From: Sulfurovum sp.
GTDB taxonomy: Bacteria; Campylobacterota; Campylobacteria; Campylobacterales; Sulfurovaceae
Length of the DNA: 35,733 bases
Assembly: GCA_015493425.1 (NCBI GenBank)
Contig: WGDG01000264.1
Span: forward strand, 1 to 35,733
Direction: 5' to 3'
Position 1 is the first letter of the stretch. Each line of letters begins with the position of its first letter. The position numbers were made by a program, and so were the translations under genes. Below are positions 18,925-27,439 of this stretch, piece by piece. The notes beneath the pieces were generated by a model, which made no database searches, was not told the origin of the DNA, and saw nothing but the letters and a program-made list of their open reading frames with translations.

Positions 18925-19350
18925 ATGATACACAAAAACACTCTTCTTATTACAGCTGTTTTACTTTCAACCGTCACCGCTGCGACTGCACAAAATCCAG
19001 AAACGCTCTTTGACAACAAATGCGGTATCTGCCACGTCAAGACAAAACCTGCCGATATGTCATCCCTGATGGCACCGCCCCTTATGGGTGTTATGCGTCA
19101 TGTAAAAATGAAATACCCTACAAAAGAGCAGGCTGTACCATTCATGGTCGACTATGTACTTCAGCCCAGTAAAACAAAAGCCGTCTGCATGCCACAGAAG
19201 ATTCAGAGATTTGGTCTGATGCCTTCACAAAAAGGAAATGTGACAAAAACCGAACTTGAAGCTATTACAGCATGGATGTACGACAATTTCCCGCCAGCAG
19301 ATTTTAAAGGCGGGCAAGGACGAGGAATGGGCATGAAAGGCAAGATGTAA
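18925..19350 (+). CDS. Exported monoheme cytochrome c-like protein with Gly/Met/Lys tail
   Basis: Signal peptide; CGICH; RFGLMPSQKGNVTKTELEAITAWMYDNFPP; C-terminus GGQGRGMGMKGKM. Confidence 0.8.
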   Translation: MIHKNTLLITAVLLSTVTAATAQNPETLFDNKCGICHVKTKPADMSSLMAPPLMGVMRHVKMKYPTKEQAVPFMVDYVLQPSKTKAVCMPQKIQRFGLMPSQKGNVTKTELEAITAWMYDNFPPADFKGGQGRGMGMKGKM

Positions 19351-19361
19351 TTTTGCAACGG

Positions 19362-19379
19362 GTAACACCAAGGTAACAC
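19362..19379 (+). promoter_or_regulatory. Candidate response-regulator sites: GTAACAC at 19362 and 19373 (11-bp spacing)
   Basis: Exact direct repeat followed by TATACT at 19388; non-coding. Confidence 0.5.
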
Positions 19380-19449
19380 TCTTACTTTATACTTTGCATA
19401 CTCCATGGAAACAACTACATGGTACATATTGATCAAAAAAGGACAAACT

Positions 19450-19707
19450 ATGAAAAAACTTTTACTTACTTCACTGCTTCTCACCACCATCACACTGACG
19501 GCAAATGCTTCAGAAACGAATCAGGAGGCATACCGGAATCAAATGAAAAATAAATACGGTGCCGGTGCCAACGAAGCAAAGTACCAGGAAAAGCAACAAT
19601 ATCGTTACGGTTCAACCGGTTCAGGTCATGGAGAACAAAAACGACTGAGAGATGGATCTGGCGGTGGTCAAATGCATGGTAAAGGTGGCGGTCGCGGAAA
19701 ACGATAA
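19450..19707 (+). CDS. Small exported Gly/Lys/Arg/His-tailed protein
   Basis: Signal peptide MKKLLLTSLLLTTITLTANA; C-terminus GSGGGQMHGKGGGRGKR. Confidence 0.65.
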   Translation: MKKLLLTSLLLTTITLTANASETNQEAYRNQMKNKYGAGANEAKYQEKQQYRYGSTGSGHGEQKRLRDGSGGGQMHGKGGGRGKR

Positions 19708-19724
19708 GTCTCCCTTTTTCAAAT

Positions 19725-19742
19725 GAGGAGAGTACTCTCCTC
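19725..19742 (+). terminator. Palindromic hairpin GAGGAGAGTACTCTCCTC, probable terminator
   Basis: Perfect 18-bp palindrome 18 bp after the stop codon, with T-rich sequence downstream. Confidence 0.5.
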
Positions 19743-19822
19743 TATATTCCATTTTTCTTCTCACCCTTTTGTGGGTACAGTATCTTCATTTTTTACTCTT
19801 CATTTTATATAAGGAAACTTTT

Positions 19823-21058
19823 ATGCGCTATGCCTTCTATCTACTCCCCGCTTTTCTACTCTTAGGTTGTGGTCCAGGAGACCATATGGATGATTCAATG
19901 GATGAGACAACTGTTGTCACGACCGTTAATGATACCCTCTACTATGGAGACATCATCAACAATGATGTTATCGGACTGGATCTCAAACTTATGCAGCAGG
20001 TACAAACGATCAGCAGCAATGGTGAATATCCGTATGAGATCGCACAAGCACTGGGGGATGAACTCTATGTCCTTAATCGAAAAGACTATGTCATAGGTAT
20101 ATTAGACCCCATCACGAATACGGTCACAAAAGAGGTTCCTTTATCTTTTTATCCCCGCTCCATCAAGATCAATCTCAATGACATCCTGCTTACCTCTGCC
20201 AATGAACCAGCTGCTGCGATCATCAATTCCGATGTTGCCTCTATGACCTATGCAGATTCAAGCTACACAGAACCAATCTCGTATGGAGGAAGCAATGCGA
20301 CCGGACACCCGGTTTGGGTAGACGATACACATTTCCTGATTCTGGACAGAACAGAGAATACCGTTGAACTCTATGAGAAGGGTAATTTCCTCCCGATCGA
20401 TAAATTCATTACCAAAAGTTCAGTGCACCATGTGATGTTGAAAGAGGGTATATTTTATGGTATCGAGGAGGGAGAACAGAATGCTGCCTCACCCGGTATC
20501 TTGAAATTTTCCGTTGTGCACGGAAAGATCAACGTACTTATGGAGCGTCTGTTGTCAGACTTGAGTGGATTACCCGATGACTTCACCGCTGCAGGATGGG
20601 GTGCACATCACGGTGCATTTCACCCTACTCAAAACTATATCTATATAGGTTCAGCTGAAGGTAATGTTTTTGTTTTGGACCTTGCAAACCTGGGTCTTGC
20701 CGATACATTCAAATCAGGGAAAGGTATAGGACATTTCACCTTCTATGGTACTATGCTTATCACCACAAACCATTATGACACTTTCAAATCATTTTATAAT
20801 GCCAGCAACCCGAAAGATCACAAACTGATTAAGACATTGACTTTTGACGACCATATTTATGACGGTATCACCATGCAGTCACATACCACACATATTGTAG
20901 ATAACAAACTCTACTTTATGTTCAATACCGATCATGACAGTACTCTCTACAAGATAGATCTTGACACGATCAGTATTGAGAAGAATATACAATTACCGAA
21001 CCGTTACTGTCTCATGGGTTCTCTTCTTTCAGAACATACGACATCCACAGGTATGTAA
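19823..21058 (+). CDS. Predicted lipoprotein with beta-propeller-like repeats, His-rich
   Basis: Lipobox AFLLLGCGPG; repeated strand pattern; AAGWGAHHGAFHPTQNYIYIGSAEGNVFVLDL, ITMQSHTTHIVDNKLYF; start ATG 19823 preferred over the upstream start in the ORF track. Confidence 0.65.
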   Translation: MRYAFYLLPAFLLLGCGPGDHMDDSMDETTVVTTVNDTLYYGDIINNDVIGLDLKLMQQVQTISSNGEYPYEIAQALGDELYVLNRKDYVIGILDPITNTVTKEVPLSFYPRSIKINLNDILLTSANEPAAAIINSDVASMTYADSSYTEPISYGGSNATGHPVWVDDTHFLILDRTENTVELYEKGNFLPIDKFITKSSVHHVMLKEGIFYGIEEGEQNAASPGILKFSVVHGKINVLMERLLSDLSGLPDDFTAAGWGAHHGAFHPTQNYIYIGSAEGNVFVLDLANLGLADTFKSGKGIGHFTFYGTMLITTNHYDTFKSFYNASNPKDHKLIKTLTFDDHIYDGITMQSHTTHIVDNKLYFMFNTDHDSTLYKIDLDTISIEKNIQLPNRYCLMGSLLSEHTTSTGM

Positions 21059-21091
21059 TACCTTGCAACAGATGATAAAAAATCAATTCAC

Positions 21092-21129
21092 ATATAATTT
21101 ATAGTATATGCATATACTATGAATTATAT
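21092..21129. repeat. 38-bp palindrome (one symmetric mismatch; central 20 bp perfect ATAGTATATGCATATACTAT)
   Basis: Read from sequence; lies 34 bp upstream of the second DUF2202 gene. Confidence 0.85.
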
Positions 21130-21162
21130 TAGAACACTTTATAACAAAAAAGGAAACTTGAT

Positions 21163-21924
21163 ATGAAGAATCTCATCCGAAACACACTCTCAATCGGTGC
21201 TGTATTGGCTATAGCCATAGGTCTGAACGCATGTGGAGGCGGCAGCTCAGGTACAGGAAACCCGGGAGGCTCAACATCTTCAGGGGAGCTTCCCGCTGAT
21301 GTCCAGACTGCCATTGACGGTCCTATGTCAAACCTGACACAGGAAACAAAAGATGCTTTGGCCTATATGTACAGTGAAGAGGGTCTGGCACATGATGTTT
21401 ACATCAATATCTATACCATACAGCCTGCCAAACAACTGAAGAACATTGCTACCAAAGCTGAAGTCAAACATATAGATGCAGTCAACCAGTTGGCACAAAA
21501 ATATGATCTGAATATGACACAGTACCCCGACACGGATATACCTTACAGTATCGCAGGTATCGGTAACGGTACCTACCCTGTTGAGCAAGTACAATACCTC
21601 TACGACCTGCTTTACGACAAAGGCATACAGTCAATGCAGGATGCACTGGAGGTCGGGTGTATGGTCGAAGTCGTTGATGTCAGTGATCTTGATGAAGATA
21701 TCCAAAAGGCGCAGGCTTCCAATGCTGCAGATGTTGTAACCGTATTCGAGTTTTTAAGAGACGGAAGCTATAACCATTACTGGGCATTTGATCAGGGACT
21801 GAAAGACATGGGGATCACCGATGGCTGCTGTTCAATTCCTGATGCACTTGGATACAGTTTCTGTCATCCTGAATATCCCCAAAATGACAAAGGCAATGAA
21901 AATGGCGGAAAAGGACGTGGTTAA
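21163..21924 (+). CDS. Lipoprotein with DUF2202 domain (paralog of 17597-18799)
   Basis: Lipobox GLNACGGG; SEEGLAHDVYINIYTIQPAKQLKNIATKAEVKHIDAVNQLAQKYDLN; GSYNHYWAFDQGLKDMGITDGCC...FCHPEYPQ. Confidence 0.85.
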   Translation: MKNLIRNTLSIGAVLAIAIGLNACGGGSSGTGNPGGSTSSGELPADVQTAIDGPMSNLTQETKDALAYMYSEEGLAHDVYINIYTIQPAKQLKNIATKAEVKHIDAVNQLAQKYDLNMTQYPDTDIPYSIAGIGNGTYPVEQVQYLYDLLYDKGIQSMQDALEVGCMVEVVDVSDLDEDIQKAQASNAADVVTVFEFLRDGSYNHYWAFDQGLKDMGITDGCCSIPDALGYSFCHPEYPQNDKGNENGGKGRG

Positions 21925-21946
21925 ACACTAACCTTCTTCCCTTTTA

Positions 21947-21972
21947 CCATCCTGCTTTTGCTTGCAGGTTGG
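21947..21972 (+). terminator. Putative terminator hairpin CCATCCTGC...GCAGGTTGG
   Basis: Same 3' arm as the hairpin at 18828-18851. Confidence 0.5.
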
Positions 21973-22004
21973 CACATACTTACATAAAAATTCTGTTCGA
22001 AATA

Positions 22005-22592
22005 TCAAACAATCTCTATTACAAGTTCCTTATTGTCGAATATCTTTTTAACCATCTCCTGGAAACGTGTCGGGAAAGAGGCTTTGTCCTCTTCTGTCGC
22101 ATTTTCTCCGATGGCGCTCATCAGTATCTGCATGGGGTTGACAACCTTACCCGGACGATAGTTCACTTCTACCGATGCTCCCGTGTCAAGACGTGTTAGG
22201 CGCACATCACTTTCAATGTCCGCTCCGTAAAAAAGCAGATTTCTTCTATTGAACTTTCCCCCAGGAATGCCGCCAAAACCATAATCGGTCGTTGCTCCGG
22301 TAATATTGGAGAGTACGCAGCCTACTACACCGGCGTTGTCCTCTTCAGGCTTACGTTTAAGCTCAACTTTTATCTCTCCCCGCTTTGGTACCTTCTCACC
22401 AAAAAGTGCTTTGAATCCCATCTCGGCCGTCAGGTAAGCACCCGCCACTGTACCACAGCTGTGTCCTGCTGTCTTGACAATGTCGATATAGCTAATCTCA
22501 ATGATTCCGTCACTGTTCACACCGAGAAATTTTGCCAATTCATCCTGAAGTTTGATCTGTTCTATCTCATCAAAAAACGCTTTATATTCCAT
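22005..22592 (-). CDS. FmdE-like domain protein
   Basis: DIVKTAGHSCGTVAGAYLTAEMGFKALFG resembles the FmdE N-terminal GH.C motif. Confidence 0.55.
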   Translation of the reverse strand: MEYKAFFDEIEQIKLQDELAKFLGVNSDGIIEISYIDIVKTAGHSCGTVAGAYLTAEMGFKALFGEKVPKRGEIKVELKRKPEEDNAGVVGCVLSNITGATTDYGFGGIPGGKFNRRNLLFYGADIESDVRLTRLDTGASVEVNYRPGKVVNPMQILMSAIGENATEEDKASFPTRFQEMVKKIFDNKELVIEIV

Positions 22593-22747
22593 TTGCTTAT
22601 CCTTATGTTAATCTAAACAAATATACTCTTTCAATATTAACCGAGTATGAATCTTTGATATTTCATCCATCCTATGAGACAAAATACACATTTAATTCAT
22701 GTTATTTCACTATGATGCAGTCACTTTAACACATAAGGATACTTTTT

Positions 22748-23173
22748 ATGAAAAAACAATTAATCGCTCTTGGCATGCTCTGCGCCGCACTGACTGTACA
22801 GGCTGAGACTTTGACAGTGGTAGCGACAGGCTTAAAGAATGACACAGGAGAGGTACAATTCTCTCTTTACAATAAAGAGGGAAGCATTCCGGACAAAGCA
22901 TTGAACAAGTATTATAAAATGCAGCGTGTGCCCATAACCGGCACAAAAGCAAAAGCAGTATTCAAAGATCTGCCCAAAGGAAAATATGCTGTCAGTATTT
23001 TTCACGATGCAAATAACAACCACAAGATCGACAAGGGGCTGATCATGCCTGAAGAAGGTGTAGGTCTTTCAAACTTCAAGACGATCAATTTTTTCAATTT
23101 GCCGGACTTTAAAAAGGCAAGCTTTCCAGTGGAGCAGGACAAAGAGGTCACAATCAAGATCATCTATCTTTGA
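22748..23173 (+). CDS. DUF2141-family exported protein
   Basis: Signal peptide; GEVQFSLYNKEGSIP...FKDLPKGKYAVSIFHDANNNHKIDKG. Confidence 0.8.
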   Translation: MKKQLIALGMLCAALTVQAETLTVVATGLKNDTGEVQFSLYNKEGSIPDKALNKYYKMQRVPITGTKAKAVFKDLPKGKYAVSIFHDANNNHKIDKGLIMPEEGVGLSNFKTINFFNLPDFKKASFPVEQDKEVTIKIIYL

Positions 23174-23212
23174 TTGAATCCGGCTTCTGCCACACATACC
23201 TGTAAAGAAGGG

Positions 23213-23226
23213 GAAACGCCCGTTTC
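23213..23226. terminator. Bidirectional terminator-like hairpin GAAACG CC CGTTTC between convergent genes
   Basis: 6-bp inverted repeat flanked by A/G-rich and T/C-rich tracts. Confidence 0.4.
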
Positions 23227-23241
23227 TCTTTGCAGAGAAAA

Positions 23242-26200
23242 CTACATCTCCATCTTTCTGATACTGGACTCTTTGACCGTCCAGATGAAAACGATCGGAA
23301 TGAAGATCAGCGTCATCAGCGTTCCGACGATGAGCCCGCCGATGGCCACTGCGCCAAGTGGAGCGAGTCTCTCCAGACCGATAGCGGTCCCCTGCGCGAT
23401 TGGAAGCATACCGACACTCACGGCAAAAGCGGTCATAAGTACCGGACGGGTACGTATCTTGATCGCTTCAAGCATCGCTTCGCGCTTGGCTTTGCCCAGC
23501 TGTATCTGCTCCATTGCAAAGTGGATCAGCAAGATGGCATTGTTGACGATGATACCCGAGAGGAGCATAAAGCCCATCATCGCCGGCATGGAGACATGGT
23601 AGCCGATGGCCAGCATCGTCCATGAAGCACCGATGACTGTCAACGGAATCGAGAAGAGGATCATCAATGAGATCTTGATATTGCCAAACAACACAATGAG
23701 CGTCAGGAATATGAGCACCACCGCCGTAATAATAGCACCGATCATCCGCTCTGCCGATGCTTTGAACTGTTTGATCTCCCCTGTCTGCTCGAGTGTGACA
23801 TCTTTCGGGAGATTCACCGAAGCCAACTGCTTTTCAAAACTTGCCATAATGTGAGAGATCGCTGCCTTTTCTCTATCACCATAGACCTCGAGTGTATACT
23901 GCAAACCGTCTCTTGTAATAAGGCTTGGCTCTTTATAGGAGTCAAGCGAAGCGATCTTGCCCAACGGAATCTTTCCTTTTGGTGTATCTATCAGCATCTG
24001 CATCACTGTGCTAAGCTGATCACGCTGCTTGGCAGGCAGCCATACCCGTACACTGTAGTCCGCACTGTTGACCCGGGCAAATGTCGCTACCGGTGCCCCG
24101 CGCAGTGCCAGCTGGAGCTGTGTGACCACATCGGCACGTTTCAGTCCGTAGCGCATCGCTTCAGCCTCATCCACTTTAAGATCGTAGATCACTTTGTCTT
24201 TGTCCCATGTCGTCGCGGTCGACACAACGCCTTGTGTATGGGAGAGTGCTTTTTGCACCTTTTTGCCTGCATTCAAAAGCGGATCGAGTGTATCACTGCT
24301 CAACGTGGCATCGACCGCTGCACGGATACTCGAAAGCGGCGTAGAACCGTAAGGGGCTACCTCAAGATACTTTACATCCGGGATTTTTGCTATCTTTTCT
24401 CTAAGGTCGCGTGATATATCCCAGATACTTGCTTTTCTGTGGTGTCTGTCCACATAGGTCGCTACGATCAAAAGATGGTCCGTACCGCTTCCGGTACCGA
24501 TGCTCATCACCCCGGCTTCGGAACCGATGCTTCCCGAAGCACGCAGCAGCGCATTCTCCTCCCTGATGATCGTGGAGACTTTTTTCATGATCTCTTCACT
24601 CTTTTCTATGGGAAGGTTCGCAGCGGTTGTGATGCGGATATTAACCGCTCCGGTATCCATTGGCGGCATCAGTTCCTGCCCCACCGTCGGCATAACCAGT
24701 TTGACCGAAGCGATAAAGAGTGCGATCAGCACAAAGACCGATACAAAACCCAATGCCCTTGAAGCTGTCACGGCACGTACAATATTGGCGAAGAAGCCCT
24801 GTATAAGATCGTTGGCTTTTCCTATGATCGAGTGGAAAAATGCTTCACTTTTGAGCAATAGAGGATTGTTCAGTGCCAAAATATGCAAAGAGAGCAGTGG
24901 TACGGCAACGATGGAAATGACATACGATGCCACCAGCGCAAGAAGCAGTGTGCCTACCAGCGGTGCAAAGACCGTTTGGGGGTACCCGCCGACGAAGAGC
25001 ATAGGTGCCAGGGCGATCATCGTGGTGATCGTACCGGAGAGGTCTGCGAACATGATCTCTTTGGTACCGTCAAAGACCGCCGCATGGATCTCCTTGCCAA
25101 GCTCACGATAATGCCGTTCGATATTTTCCATCACCACGACCGTGTCATCCAGCAGCAGTCCAAGCGCCAGTATGATCGCCGTAAGCGTCACGACATCGAA
25201 CTCTATGCCTACCAGCCACATCAGCGCTACTGTCGAGGCATACACCAGCGGAATGGTCACCAACACCACGAGGATCTGACGGAAACTTGCCAAAAAGAGA
25301 AAGACTATGATCGTGGACATGACAATGGCATCTCTAAGCGACTCGAACATATTCGTCGTACTCTGCTCGATCGTATCTTTCTGGGTGTCACTGATCTCGA
25401 AGCTGATGTTCGGATAGCGTTTTTTAAATGTCTCGAGTTGGTTTTCAACTTTTTCAATGGTTTTGATCACATCTGCCGAGAGGGCACGCTGTACCGCAAT
25501 AGCGATAGCGGGCTTGCCATTACCGTAATAGGCGGCACTGTTTTCATAGTGTCCAAAGTAGACTTTTGCCACATCAGCAAGCTTCACGTCGGGAGTGATG
25601 TTGAGTGCTTTGATCTTATCGACTTTGTCGCGTTTTCCTTTGGACATCAATAGATAGCGATGCTCCTCATTGGTCACGAACCCTACGGCATAATCACTGT
25701 CGTTTTTCTGCAGTGTGGCGATCACCTCTCCAAGTGAGAGGTGATAGGCATCCAGTTTTGACTTATCGACAATGATCTGGACCTCTTTCGTGTATCCGCC
25801 GAAAATATCGACATTAGCGATCCCTTCTGTTTTAAGAAGTGTATGCTTGATGCTTCCTTCCGCAAGATCACGGATATCGTCCAGGCTCAACGATGCCCCC
25901 TCTTTGGAAGACATCGCAACGACGACTACCGGTGCGGTCGCTTCGGTAATCTTGATGATCTGCGGCTCTTTAATGTCCCTGGGCAGCTTGGCCCGTATCT
26001 TGGAGACGGCATTGGTGACATCATTGACAGCAGTATCGATATCTTTGGAATAATCAAACTCTGCACGGATCACCGTCACTTCGTCTATCGTCGTAGAGTA
26101 TGCACGTCGTATCTCATCAAGTGCGTAGAGCTCCTCTTCAACAGGCACGGCAATGTTGCTTGCCATTGTCTTGGCCGATGCACCCGGCTCCACGATAACC

Positions 26201-26361
26201 ACCGCCACTTCAGGGTAGTTGGAGTTTGGAAAGAGATTTCTATGAATCTTGTTGTACCCCATAACCCCCATCATCAAAAAAAGCGCGAGAAACGAGATGA
26301 TAATATGCGGTTTTTTCAGTATCCGCTCAACCCAGGTAGAAGACCCCTCTTTACTGCTCAT
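23242..26361 (-). CDS. Efflux RND transporter permease, AcrB/HAE1-like
   Basis: 1039 aa; NLFPNSNYPEVAVVIVEPGASAKTMASNIAVPVEEEL, LDDTVVVMENIERH, SGIIVNNAILLIHF. Confidence 0.9.
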   Translation of the reverse strand: MSSKEGSSTWVERILKKPHIIISFLALFLMMGVMGYNKIHRNLFPNSNYPEVAVVIVEPGASAKTMASNIAVPVEEELYALDEIRRAYSTTIDEVTVIRAEFDYSKDIDTAVNDVTNAVSKIRAKLPRDIKEPQIIKITEATAPVVVVAMSSKEGASLSLDDIRDLAEGSIKHTLLKTEGIANVDIFGGYTKEVQIIVDKSKLDAYHLSLGEVIATLQKNDSDYAVGFVTNEEHRYLLMSKGKRDKVDKIKALNITPDVKLADVAKVYFGHYENSAAYYGNGKPAIAIAVQRALSADVIKTIEKVENQLETFKKRYPNISFEISDTQKDTIEQSTTNMFESLRDAIVMSTIIVFLFLASFRQILVVLVTIPLVYASTVALMWLVGIEFDVVTLTAIILALGLLLDDTVVVMENIERHYRELGKEIHAAVFDGTKEIMFADLSGTITTMIALAPMLFVGGYPQTVFAPLVGTLLLALVASYVISIVAVPLLSLHILALNNPLLLKSEAFFHSIIGKANDLIQGFFANIVRAVTASRALGFVSVFVLIALFIASVKLVMPTVGQELMPPMDTGAVNIRITTAANLPIEKSEEIMKKVSTIIREENALLRASGSIGSEAGVMSIGTGSGTDHLLIVATYVDRHHRKASIWDISRDLREKIAKIPDVKYLEVAPYGSTPLSSIRAAVDATLSSDTLDPLLNAGKKVQKALSHTQGVVSTATTWDKDKVIYDLKVDEAEAMRYGLKRADVVTQLQLALRGAPVATFARVNSADYSVRVWLPAKQRDQLSTVMQMLIDTPKGKIPLGKIASLDSYKEPSLITRDGLQYTLEVYGDREKAAISHIMASFEKQLASVNLPKDVTLEQTGEIKQFKASAERMIGAIITAVVLIFLTLIVLFGNIKISLMILFSIPLTVIGASWTMLAIGYHVSMPAMMGFMLLSGIIVNNAILLIHFAMEQIQLGKAKREAMLEAIKIRTRPVLMTAFAVSVGMLPIAQGTAIGLERLAPLGAVAIGGLIVGTLMTLIFIPIVFIWTVKESSIRKMEM

Positions 26362-27439
26362 GTTTCACTCCGGTCACTGCAATGTTGTCAAAGGCAGGAA
26401 GCGCAGAAAGTCTGGTCTCGCTGACACTGGCAACCGGTGATGCGGGACACTCTTTGAGCAATATGCGGTTTTTCCCCGAAAGCAGTATCTCTACCTTCTT
26501 CGGTGTGAACCTGCCTTTTTGGTATACCATCACATAGGTACCCTCTTTTTTGTGCACAACCGTAGTATCCGGCACAATACACCCTTGAGCCTTCCCGGTC
26601 AACACTTCCACATTGATAAAGCTGCTCACAGGAAGCGCAAGCGTCTCATTCAAAGCCACTTCAGCCACACGCAAACCGTTCTGGGCGGCAGGATAGATCG
26701 ACTTGACATATCCGATCACCCTGTCGCCGTAAAACACATCCTGCTCTTTTTTGATCTGTGGATCCGCCGAAGGCGTATAGGAGAAAAGCAGTTTCTGCTT
26801 CTCATTGCTCATGGTCAATATGGGTTTCCCCGTGACGGCAAGGTCTCCTTCGTGCAGAACAACACGGTCGATCACACCATCAAAAGGGGCTTTGATCTTG
26901 AGGTAGGAGAGTTGATGCTGCAGCTGAGCGATCTTCTGTTTGGTGCCATCGAGTGCGGAAGCTTTCATCTCCATCGCTACTTTCGATGCGGTAAAGTTTT
27001 CCTTGGAAATGCCGCCGATGGCAACGAGCTTTCTGTTTCGCGCATAGATGCTCTCTGCCAACGCCAGATCACTCTTTTGTGCCGTGAGTGTCTTTTGAAG
27101 CGCATCGATGCTGGAGCGAAGTTCGAAGGAGTCGATACGTACCAGCGTATCACCCTTTTTGACCTTTTGTGACTCTTCAACCATGACTTTTTCCACATAT
27201 CCCGGCAATTTGGTGGAGAGTTCTATGCTTTTGTCTGCAAGTATCTCTGCAAGGAAGGGGGTCCTTTCCTCCAAAACACCTTGCTTGGCTGTCACTACGG
27301 GAACCCACAGCTTTTCAGCAGACGGAGTAGGCTGGTCTTTTACTTCTACCCTTCGTTCATCCAACAGACCCTTGCCTTTGATAAGCAACAGTGCAACCAC
27401 TACAATAGATACAATTGTTACAATTCTTTTCCTACGCAT
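26351..27439 (-). CDS. RND efflux periplasmic adaptor subunit
   Basis: LSTKLPGYVEKVMVEESQKVKKGDTLVRID; LKIKAPFDGVIDRVVLHEGDLAVTGKPIL. Confidence 0.88.
   Translation of the reverse strand: MRRKRIVTIVSIVVVALLLIKGKGLLDERRVEVKDQPTPSAEKLWVPVVTAKQGVLEERTPFLAEILADKSIELSTKLPGYVEKVMVEESQKVKKGDTLVRIDSFELRSSIDALQKTLTAQKSDLALAESIYARNRKLVAIGGISKENFTASKVAMEMKASALDGTKQKIAQLQHQLSYLKIKAPFDGVIDRVVLHEGDLAVTGKPILTMSNEKQKLLFSYTPSADPQIKKEQDVFYGDRVIGYVKSIYPAAQNGLRVAEVALNETLALPVSSFINVEVLTGKAQGCIVPDTTVVHKKEGTYVMVYQKGRFTPKKVEILLSGKNRILLKECPASPVASVSETRLSALPAFDNIAVTGVKHEQ

Noticed and set aside
23851-25653. Several 187-256 aa plus-strand ORFs
   Set aside because: Antisense to the RND permease, His/Arg/Asp-rich shadow translation
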